DNA of 5,991 nucleotides from Desulfobulbus sp. (GTDB lineage Bacteria > Desulfobacterota > Desulfobulbia > Desulfobulbales > Desulfobulbaceae). The first letter of the stretch is position 1; every line of letters starts with the position of its first letter. The stretch is from assembly GCA_017998195.1 (NCBI GenBank), contig JAGODN010000169.1, positions 1-5,991 of the forward strand, read 5' to 3'. Shown piece by piece: positions 1-5,991 of the stretch. The notes below the pieces were generated by a model. It did no database searches and was not told the origin of the DNA. It worked only from the letters and a program-made list of their open reading frames with translations. Made by a program: the position numbers and the translations under genes.

Positions 1-849
1 GCGCCGCGGCTGCCCGGAGGCCAGCGGCCCGACCTTGCGGTCGAGCATGTCGCAGAGCAGCTCGACGATCTCCAGGTTCCGCTTCTCGTTGTGGCCGCCG
101 ATGTTGTACGACTCGCCCACCCGGCCTTCAGTGAGCACGCGCACGATGGCCTCGCAATGGTCCTCCACGTACAGCCAGTCGCGCACGTTGCCGCCGTCGC
201 CGTACACCGGCAGCGGCCGGCCGTGCAGGCCGTTGTTGAGCATGAGCGGGATGAGCTTCTCCGGGAACTGGTAGGGCCCGTAGTTGTTCGAGCAGTTGGT
301 GATCAGCACCGGCAGGCCGTAAGTGTGGCAGTAGGCCCGCACCAGGTGATCGGAGCTGGCCTTGGAGGCCGAGTAGGGCGAGCGCGGATCGTAGGGGGTG
401 GTTTCGCTGAACAGCCCGGTCGGCCCGAGCGAGCCGAACACCTCGTCCGTGCTCACGTGCAGGAAGCGGTGACCGGTGGTCGCCGCATCGGCCGGCCAGC
501 TCCGCCGCGCCGCCTCGAGCAGGGTGAAGGTGCCGTGGATGTTGGTGCGGATGAAGGCGTCCGGGTCGTCGATGGAGCGGTCCACGTGCGACTCGGCGGC
601 GAAATGGACCACCGTGTCGATGCGCTCGCGCGCGAACAGCTCCGTGACCAGGTCGCGGTCGCAGATGTCGCCGCGCACGAAGGTGTACTGCGGGTGGTCG
701 GCCACCTCGCGCAGGTTGTCCAGGTTGCCGGCATAGGTGAGCTTGTCCAGGTTGATTACCCGCCAGCCGGGCCGGTCGGCGAGCAGCAAACGGACGAAGT
801 TGGCGCCGATGAAGCCGCAGCCGCCGGTCACCAGTAGGGTTTTTTCCAT
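1..849 (-). CDS. rmlB: dTDP-glucose 4,6-dehydratase, C-terminus cut by window edge
   Basis: Converts dTDP-glucose to dTDP-4-keto-6-deoxyglucose in the cytoplasm, the second step of the dTDP-L-rhamnose pathway for surface polysaccharide (also called rfbB). Reading leftward from ATG at 849, 283 codons run open to the window edge; the family is about 350 residues, so roughly 70 are missing. It is an extended short-chain dehydrogenase: NAD-binding TGGCGFIG at 8-15, DKLTYAGNL at 35-43, FAAESHVDRSI at 83-93, catalytic TDE at 134-136, the Y159-x3-K163 pair in YSASK, NCSNNYGPYQFPEKLIP at 185-201, and YNIGGHNEKRNLEIVE at 248-263. The start is set by a GAGGGA ribosome site at 855-860, 5 nt upstream, and by the nucleotide-binding motif lying right at the N-terminus. 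No key residue is missing. It probably heads an rml operon continuing left. The family is certain; the role in rhamnose rather than another dTDP-sugar is inferred. Confidence 0.96.
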   Translation of the reverse strand, partial: MEKTLLVTGGCGFIGANFVRLLLADRPGWRVINLDKLTYAGNLDNLREVADHPQYTFVRGDICDRDLVTELFARERIDTVVHFAAESHVDRSIDDPDAFIRTNIHGTFTLLEAARRSWPADAATTGHRFLHVSTDEVFGSLGPTGLFSETTPYDPRSPYSASKASSDHLVRAYCHTYGLPVLITNCSNNYGPYQFPEKLIPLMLNNGLHGRPLPVYGDGGNVRDWLYVEDHCEAIVRVLTEGRVGESYNIGGHNEKRNLEIVELLCDMLDRKVGPLASGQPRR

Positions 850-1023
850 AACAGTCCCTCGCGCGGATCGAAGCCCCGGCCCCTTGCCGGGCCGGCCCGA
901 CTGCGCCGTTTGTCAGAATGGTCGCCGCGACCTGCCCCGGGCCCTGCCCGGAACGCGCCTCGCTCCCACCCATTTTCTTGACTTTGCAAACTTTTTCCGG
1001 AGCGGACAACCCGCGCCGGAAGC
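850..1023 (-). promoter_or_regulatory. Long, GC-rich structured 5' leader of rmlB
   Basis: If transcription starts about 7 nt past the minus-strand -10 box, rmlB carries a leader of about 174 nt. Visible foldable elements are a two-part hairpin at its very 5' end (995-1021), a 6-bp stem with 3-nt loop at 937-951 (CCGGGC/GCCCGG), a perfect 13-bp palindrome at 920-932 (GGTCGCCGCGACC), and a 6-bp stem with 5-nt loop at 875-891 (CCCGGC/GCCGGG) that ends about 15 nt before the ribosome site. I do not recognise a known riboswitch or an ops/JUMPstart element. No convincing ORF or tRNA lies here. In DNA this GC-rich, short stems arise easily by chance, so a regulatory role is inference. Confidence 0.45.
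995..1021 (-). other. Hairpin at the predicted 5' end of the rmlB transcript
   Basis: Outer arms TTCCGG and CCGGAA (6 bp) enclose one mismatch and inner arms GCGG/CCGC (4 bp) around a 5-nt loop, GTTGT when read on the minus strand. The stem would start within 2-3 nt of the predicted transcription start. It lacks a T-tract on either side in the direction needed for termination: AAAAAG follows on the minus strand and GCGCC on the plus strand. It is therefore unlikely to be an intrinsic terminator; a 5' mRNA-stabilising stem or a protein-binding site is possible. Confidence 0.4.
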
Positions 1024-1029
1024 GCCGTT

Positions 1030-1058
1030 ACTATAGAGGCCCGCACCCGTTCTGTCAA
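1030..1058 (-). promoter_or_regulatory. Near-consensus sigma-70 promoter facing rmlB
   Basis: On the minus strand, TTGACA (1053-1058) is separated by exactly 17 bp from TATAGT (1030-1035). That is 6/6 and 5/6 matches to the housekeeping consensus at optimal spacing, standing out in very GC-rich DNA. The predicted start is near position 1023 (a G). It points at rmlB, the only gene in that direction, and suggests strong constitutive transcription unless the leader or an overlapping operator limits it. Confidence 0.75.
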
Positions 1059-1066
1059 ACAGGAAG

Positions 1067-1099
1067 GCGCCCCCGCCGGCAAAAGCGCCCCCGGCCGGC
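1067..1099. repeat. Imperfect direct repeat between the two divergent promoters
   Basis: The copies are GCGCCCCCGCCGGC at 1067-1080 and GCGCCCCCGGCCGGC at 1085-1099, 18 bp apart start to start and differing by one inserted G. They sit just upstream of the minus-strand -35 box and about 50 bp upstream of the plus-strand -35 box, where an activator or repressor could act on either side. The sequence is low-complexity GC, so coincidence is quite possible. Confidence 0.25.
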
Positions 1100-1146
1100 C
1101 CGGTCGTCGGCCGCCCCGCCATCCGTGGTCCGGCACCCGCTTATCG

Positions 1147-1175
1147 TGGACAAACCGGCGACCATCAGGTATATG
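1147..1175 (+). promoter_or_regulatory. Candidate sigma-70 promoter for the DUF4390-ntrYX genes
   Basis: TGGACA (1147-1152) and TATATG (1170-1175) are separated by 17 bp, 5/6 and 4/6 matches to consensus; an overlapping TATGCT at 1172-1177 is an alternative -10. Transcription would begin around 1182, leaving a leader of about 57 nt before the ATG at 1239. This is weaker than the opposite promoter but lies in the only relatively AT-containing stretch directly upstream of the gene. An in-frame ATG at 1173 lies inside this -10 box, which argues against that ATG being the translation start. Confidence 0.5.
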
Positions 1176-1238
1176 CTACGACAGTCTTTTTTGCGCCAAC
1201 CCCAGAACGCCGGCCCCGGCCGAAGCGGCGAAACTCCG

Positions 1239-1811
1239 ATGAAACTGCCCTTTTTCAGACTGATGCTCCTCTGCGGGCTGCTCCTGTTCGTGACCGGCGG
1301 GCCGGCATCCGCCGCCGACCAGGACCCGGCGATCAAGGACATCATCGTCACCACCTCGGAGAGCGACCTGCTCCTCTTCGCCACGGTGCGCAACGCCTTC
1401 ACCGAGGAGATGCTCGCCGGCGTCCGCCAGGGACTGCCGGTGGTGTTCACCTTCCACCTGGAACTGGTCAAGGCGCGCAAGCACTGGCTCGACATCACCC
1501 TGGTGGAATCCACCGTCACCCACACCCTCGGTTGGGACGAGAGGGCCCAGGTGTACCGGGTCGCCTTCTCCGAGGATGAGGGCCGGGTCGAAACCACCGC
1601 CTCGCTGGACGAGGCCTGCCAGCTGATGACCGAACTCAACGGCGTCAAGGTCATCGCCCTCGACCAACTGGTCCCCGACGCCCCCTACGCCATTCACTTC
1701 AAGGTCACCCTGAAGAAGGGCTCCCTGCCGCTGGGTCTTGGCAGCATCGCTCCGGCCGCGGTCTGGGGCGACTTCGAGACCGACTGGCGGACCATCGAAT
1801 TCCGCTACTGA
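1239..1811 (+). CDS. Secreted DUF4390-family protein, NtrY-linked
   Basis: A 190-residue protein of unknown function. Residues 1-25 form a Sec signal peptide: a basic N-terminus (MKLPFFR), a leucine-rich core, and an ASA cleavage site before Ala26, so the mature protein should be periplasmic. The mature part is rich in alternating hydrophobic strands (DLLLFATVRNAF, LPVVFTFHLELV, HWLDITLVES), with aromatic positions near the C-terminus (WGDFETDWRTIEFRY). Together with its position just before ntrY, this matches what I recall of DUF4390. The start at 1239 is chosen because it puts the signal peptide at the N-terminus. The reading frame is open further upstream, including an ATG at 1173 that would bury the signal and overlaps a promoter. 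The ribosome site is weak. The stop lies 23 nt before ntrY, indicating co-transcription. A role in signal sensing with NtrY is inference from position and location only. Confidence 0.8.
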   Translation: MKLPFFRLMLLCGLLLFVTGGPASAADQDPAIKDIIVTTSESDLLLFATVRNAFTEEMLAGVRQGLPVVFTFHLELVKARKHWLDITLVESTVTHTLGWDERAQVYRVAFSEDEGRVETTASLDEACQLMTELNGVKVIALDQLVPDAPYAIHFKVTLKKGSLPLGLGSIAPAAVWGDFETDWRTIEFRY

Positions 1812-1834
1812 TCCCCTCCCCAGCGGGCGGCGCC

Positions 1835-4066
1835 ATGCTCACCCCGGAACAGCGCAAACGCAAGCAGCGGCTCATCCGGGTGGTGATCGCCTTCTGCCTG
1901 CTGCTCATCCCGGCGCTCGCCTACCTGCAGCGCGGTCTGCTCGGCGCGGACCTCAACCTGCCGGTGAGCAGCACCATCCTCATCTTCGCCCTGATCAACA
2001 TCAACGGGCTGCTCCTGCTGCTCATGCTCTACCTGGTGCTGCGCAACCTGGTGGAGCTGATCTTCGAACGCAACCAGAAGATCATGGGCTCGCGCCTGCG
2101 AACCCGCCTGGTCATCTCCTTTGTCAGCCTGTCGCTGGTGCCCACCGGCATCCTGTTCGTCATCGCCCTGCGCTTCGTCTCCACCTCCATGGACTACTGG
2201 TTCAACACCAACGTGGACGAGGCCCTGGAGGCGGCCCACCGGCTGGCCCAGTCCGCCCTGCACGAGACCGGCCGGCAGGCCGAACTGGTCGGCCGTCAGC
2301 TGGTCACGCTCATGGAGAGCGGCGCCCTCGACATCCAGGACCTGCCCGCCCTGGAACGGGTGCTGGCGCGCACCCTGGAGGCGGACCTGCCCGGCACCCC
2401 GGACAGCCTGGTGCTGCTCGACAGCCACCGCCGCGAACTCATCGCCGTGCGCGGCCAGCGGCTGCTGCCGATCATCCTGCCGGTGATCCCGTCCGAGGCC
2501 ATCCGCCTGGCCGACGTGCACAACCGCGCCGAGGTGGTCACCCAGCGGACCACCATCGGCGAACTCATCCAGGCCATCGTGCCGGTGGACGTGCAGGTCT
2601 CGGCCCGGCCGCAGACCTGGTTCCTCGTCACCACCCAGCTGGTGCCCACCGCCCGGCTCGAGACCCTGCAGGCGGTGTTCGCCGGCGTCACCGGCTACGA
2701 CCAGCTGGTCATGCTCAAGGCGCCGATCAAGCTCAGCCTGATCATCATGCTCCTGATCATCACCCTGCTCATCCTGTTCGGGGCGATCTGGTTCGGCTTC
2801 TACATCTCCAGAAGCCTCACCGGGCCGATCAACAAGCTGGCCGAGGCCACCCGCAGGGTCGCCGAGGGGGACCTGGACTTCACCCTGGAAAAGGAGTCGG
2901 GCGACGAGATGGGGCTCCTGGTCGACTCGTTCAACTCCATGACCTCGGACCTGCTCGTTTCCAACCGGCGGCTGGCCAGCGCCCACCAGGCCCTGCAGCA
3001 GAGTACCGAGGTCTCGGAGCAGCGCCGCCGCTACCTGGAGACCATCCTCGAGAACGTGGCCGCCGGCGTCATCGCCCTGGACGAGCACAACCGCATCGCC
3101 ACCATCAACCGCTTCGCCGAGGAGCTGCTCGCCATCAAGCCCTCCGCCTATCTCGGCCGCGAGTACCACGAGGTGCTGCCCCGCCAGCACGCCCTGATCG
3201 TCGAGAGCTTCCTGGCCGAACTGGACGCCACCGGCCGCTCGACCATCGAGCGCCACCTGCGGGTGACCATCCGCCGCGGCGAGACCCTCAGCCTGCAGGT
3301 GAACGTCACCCGCATGGTCGACGAGCGCGGCCGGCCCATCGGCTTCGTCATCCTCTTCGACAACCTCACCAACCTGGAAAAGGCCCAGCGGCTCGCCGCC
3401 TGGCAGGAGGTGGCCCGGCGCATCGCCCACGAGATCAAGAACCCGCTCACCCCCATCCAGCTCTCGGCCCAGCGGTTGCGCAAGCGCTACCTGGACCGCA
3501 TCGGCGAGGACCGCGACATCTTCGACCAGTGCACCGCCACCATCGTCGCCCAGGTGGACGAGATCAAGAAGCTGGCCGGCGAGTTCTCCGACTTCGCCCG
3601 CATGCCCAAGCTGCGCCGCGAAACCGCGGACCTGGGCCGGCTGGCCGAGGAGGTGGTCTTCCTCTACCGCGAGGCGCACCGCACGCTGCACTTCACCTGC
3701 CGGGTCGACCCGGCCCTGGTCCCCTTCCCCTTTGACGCGGTGCAGGTCAAGCGGGTGCTCATCAATCTCCTCGACAACGCCGTGACCGTGCTCGGCGACG
3801 GCGGCGCCATCGAAGTACGCGTCGGTCCGGCGCCGGAGAGCGACCCGCCCATGGCCCTGCTGCAGGTGGCGGACAACGGCCCGGGCATCCCGGCAGACGT
3901 CCGCCTGCGCATCTTCGAGCCCTACTTCTCCACCCGCAAGTCCGGCACCGGGCTCGGCCTGGCCATCGCCCACACCATCGTCAGCGAGCACGGCGGCACC
4001 ATCCGCTGCCGCGACAACCTGCCCACGGGCACGGTCTTTACGGTTGAGCTGCCGCTGTATCCCTGA
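1835..4066 (+). CDS. ntrY: NtrY-like membrane sensor histidine kinase
   Basis: A 743-residue inner-membrane kinase expected to autophosphorylate on His532 and pass phosphate to the NtrX regulator encoded next. Predicted membrane segments are about 13-31, 46-68, 92-114 and 298-323. The last two bracket an extracytoplasmic sensor region of about 180 residues (115-297) that I do not recognise. Then come HAMP (about 324-376), a PAS domain (about 401-510), and the kinase core. Its H box contains H532-E-I-K-N-P, N box LINLLDN 642-648, G1 DNGPGI 680-685, F box FEPYFST 694-700 and G2 GTGLGL 704-709. All catalytic boxes are intact. The four-segment membrane part with HAMP-PAS-kinase and the adjacent ntrX fit NtrY rather than soluble NtrB. 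The ribosome site is poor (GGGCGG just upstream). It ends in tandem in-frame stops, TGA then TAA. The signal is unknown; nitrogen or redox sensing is reported for NtrY elsewhere. Confidence 0.93.
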   Translation: MLTPEQRKRKQRLIRVVIAFCLLLIPALAYLQRGLLGADLNLPVSSTILIFALININGLLLLLMLYLVLRNLVELIFERNQKIMGSRLRTRLVISFVSLSLVPTGILFVIALRFVSTSMDYWFNTNVDEALEAAHRLAQSALHETGRQAELVGRQLVTLMESGALDIQDLPALERVLARTLEADLPGTPDSLVLLDSHRRELIAVRGQRLLPIILPVIPSEAIRLADVHNRAEVVTQRTTIGELIQAIVPVDVQVSARPQTWFLVTTQLVPTARLETLQAVFAGVTGYDQLVMLKAPIKLSLIIMLLIITLLILFGAIWFGFYISRSLTGPINKLAEATRRVAEGDLDFTLEKESGDEMGLLVDSFNSMTSDLLVSNRRLASAHQALQQSTEVSEQRRRYLETILENVAAGVIALDEHNRIATINRFAEELLAIKPSAYLGREYHEVLPRQHALIVESFLAELDATGRSTIERHLRVTIRRGETLSLQVNVTRMVDERGRPIGFVILFDNLTNLEKAQRLAAWQEVARRIAHEIKNPLTPIQLSAQRLRKRYLDRIGEDRDIFDQCTATIVAQVDEIKKLAGEFSDFARMPKLRRETADLGRLAEEVVFLYREAHRTLHFTCRVDPALVPFPFDAVQVKRVLINLLDNAVTVLGDGGAIEVRVGPAPESDPPMALLQVADNGPGIPADVRLRIFEPYFSTRKSGTGLGLAIAHTIVSEHGGTIRCRDNLPTGTVFTVELPLYP

Positions 4067-4132
4067 TAAGATGCCCGCCTGACGCCCTGCCCCGCCGCCG
4101 CACCCCTGCTGTCCCCGACCCCGCATCCCATC
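4067..4132 (+). other. C-rich, G-poor ntrY-ntrX spacer without a ribosome site
   Basis: From 4081 to 4132 there are 31 C and only 10 G in 52 nt, and no purine-rich Shine-Dalgarno sequence precedes the ntrX ATG. The 66-nt gap keeps ntrY and ntrX in the same reading frame, and apart from the tandem TGA-TAA at its start no stop occurs in that frame. Unstructured C-rich RNA of this kind is what Rho loads onto, so this could attenuate ntrX relative to ntrY. The rut idea is inference. Confidence 0.35.
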
Positions 4133-5500
<1,368 letters not shown>

Positions 5501-5555
5501 GCGCTGTCCGACCTTCCGCTTTCCCTCCCCCACCCTTTTCCCTTCGAGGTACCCC
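5501..5555 (+). other. Polypyrimidine ntrX-hemB spacer with hemB ribosome site
   Basis: Positions 5512-5545 hold 32 pyrimidines out of 34, with only G5518 and A5532 as exceptions. A clear GAGGT ribosome site follows at 5546-5550, 5 nt before the hemB ATG. There is no hairpin-plus-T-run terminator and no convincing -35/-10 pair, so read-through from ntrX into hemB is the simplest reading. The tract would be unstructured RNA and could serve as a Rho or RNA-binding-protein site. Confidence 0.4.
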
Positions 5556-5991
5556 ATGGTTTTTCCCGAATACCGCCCACGCCGTCTGCGCCGCACCGAG
5601 ACCTTCCGCGCCATGATCCGCGAGACCCGGCTGGCGCCGGAGCAGATGATCTACCCCCTCTTTGTCCTGCCCGGCAAGGGCGTGCGCGAACCGGTGCCCT
5701 CCATGCCCGGCGTGTTCCGCCTGAGTGTCGACCAGCTGGCCGCGGAGGCGCGCGACTGCCTGGCGCTCGGCGTGCGCTCGGTGCTCCTCTTCGGCCTGCC
5801 CGAGAAGAAAGACGGCCTCGGCTCCGGCGCCTACGCCAAAAACGGCATTGTCCAGCAGGCCATCCGCGAACTGAAAAACCGCACCCCGGAGATGAGCGTG
5901 GTCACCGATGTCTGCCTGTGCGAATACACCGACCACGGCCACTGCGGCTGTTTGGCGGGCGAGGAGGTGGACAACGACGCCACCCTGGAGC
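5556..5991 (+). CDS. hemB: Porphobilinogen synthase (5-aminolevulinate dehydratase), 3' end cut by window
   Basis: Condenses two molecules of 5-aminolevulinate to porphobilinogen, the first common step to haem, sirohaem and cobalamin, in the cytoplasm. The 145 codons present are a bit under half of the usual 320-340. Recognisable blocks are RPRRLRRTETFRAMIRET (7-24), IYPLFVLPGKG (32-42), PVPSMPGVFRLS (47-57), LFGLPEKKD (78-86) and DVCLCEYTDHGHCG (118-131). Cys120, Cys122 and Cys130 form the zinc-binding triad of the Zn-dependent class, unlike the aspartate version in Pseudomonas. The Schiff-base lysines lie beyond the window. The start is supported by GAGGT 5 nt upstream and by alignment of the N-terminal motif from memory. 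It lies 55 nt after ntrX on the same strand; a functional link with NtrYX is not shown by sequence. Confidence 0.96.
   Translation, partial: MVFPEYRPRRLRRTETFRAMIRETRLAPEQMIYPLFVLPGKGVREPVPSMPGVFRLSVDQLAAEARDCLALGVRSVLLFGLPEKKDGLGSGAYAKNGIVQQAIRELKNRTPEMSVVTDVCLCEYTDHGHCGCLAGEEVDNDATLE

Noticed and set aside
91..837. Plus-strand open frame of 248 codons across rmlB
   Set aside because: It is the antisense shadow of rmlB, which carries all dehydratase motifs on the minus strand.
862..895. tRNA T-arm-like CTTCGATCC in the rmlB leader
   Set aside because: The flanking bases do not form a T-stem, and no acceptor, D or anticodon arm can be built around it.
128..1009. Minus-strand open frame starting in the leader and overlapping rmlB
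   Set aside because: It is out of frame with rmlB, starts at TTG, and becomes Arg/Ala/Pro-rich low complexity; no domain seen.
995..1021. Intrinsic terminator
   Set aside because: A good stem exists but neither strand has a T-tract immediately after it; on the minus strand an A-run follows.
978..1034. Plus-strand promoter from TTGACT (978-983) or using TACTAT (1029-1034)
   Set aside because: No -10 lies 16-18 bp after TTGACT, and TACTAT has no good -35 at proper spacing. The AT-rich core there is explained by the minus-strand TATAGT box.
1130..1195. Sigma-54 promoter upstream of the DUF4390-ntrYX genes
   Set aside because: A GGCAC at about 1130 has no GC dinucleotide at the -12 position, and the TTGC at 1191 has no GG ten bases upstream. 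Autoregulation by NtrX is therefore not supported.
1738..3735. Plus-strand open frame of 665 codons overlapping DUF4390 and ntrY
   Set aside because: It encodes a Pro/Arg/Ala/His-rich low-complexity product out of frame with two well-supported genes; typical GC-rich shadow.

Overview
The window is high-GC (roughly two-thirds G+C), gene-dense bacterial chromosome with five protein genes. From left to right these are a truncated leftward rmlB/rfbB (dTDP-glucose 4,6-dehydratase), a 389-bp divergent intergenic region, and then four rightward genes: a secreted DUF4390-type protein, an NtrY-like membrane histidine kinase, an NtrX-like sigma-54-dependent response regulator, and the first 145 codons of hemB (porphobilinogen synthase). 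I see no mobile element, CRISPR array, tRNA or rRNA.

Organism: a Gram-negative proteobacterium-like lineage is indicated by the NtrY/NtrX pair, a sigma-54 activator with an intact GAFTGA loop, and a DUF4390 protein with a Sec signal peptide. From memory, the HemB N-terminus (start MVFPEYRPRRLRR, Zn-type cysteine cluster) looks most like HemB of Desulfuromonadota such as Geobacter. DUF4390-ntrY-ntrX synteny is also familiar from Betaproteobacteria. I therefore suggest Desulfuromonadota only tentatively.

Layout: 1-849 is rmlB on the minus strand, with its last roughly 70 codons outside the window. 850-1238 holds two back-to-back promoters. The one facing rmlB is near-perfect sigma-70 (TTGACA, 17 bp, TATAGT) and makes a predicted 174-nt leader that begins with a strong hairpin. 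The one facing the DUF4390 gene is weaker (TGGACA, 17 bp, TATATG). 1239-5500 is a compact DUF4390-ntrY-ntrX run with gaps of 23 and 66 nt. hemB follows after 55 nt with no visible terminator, so it may be transcribed with the regulators.

How they fit together: NtrY should sense an extracytoplasmic or PAS-domain signal and phosphorylate NtrX at Asp53, and NtrX should then activate sigma-54 promoters elsewhere. The DUF4390 protein is probably exported to the compartment that holds the NtrY sensor domain, which makes it a candidate accessory to sensing. HemB makes the tetrapyrrole precursor and RmlB makes a deoxysugar nucleotide for cell-surface polysaccharide. No wholly new system is evident; the most testable points are the DUF4390-NtrYX association and the structured rmlB leader.
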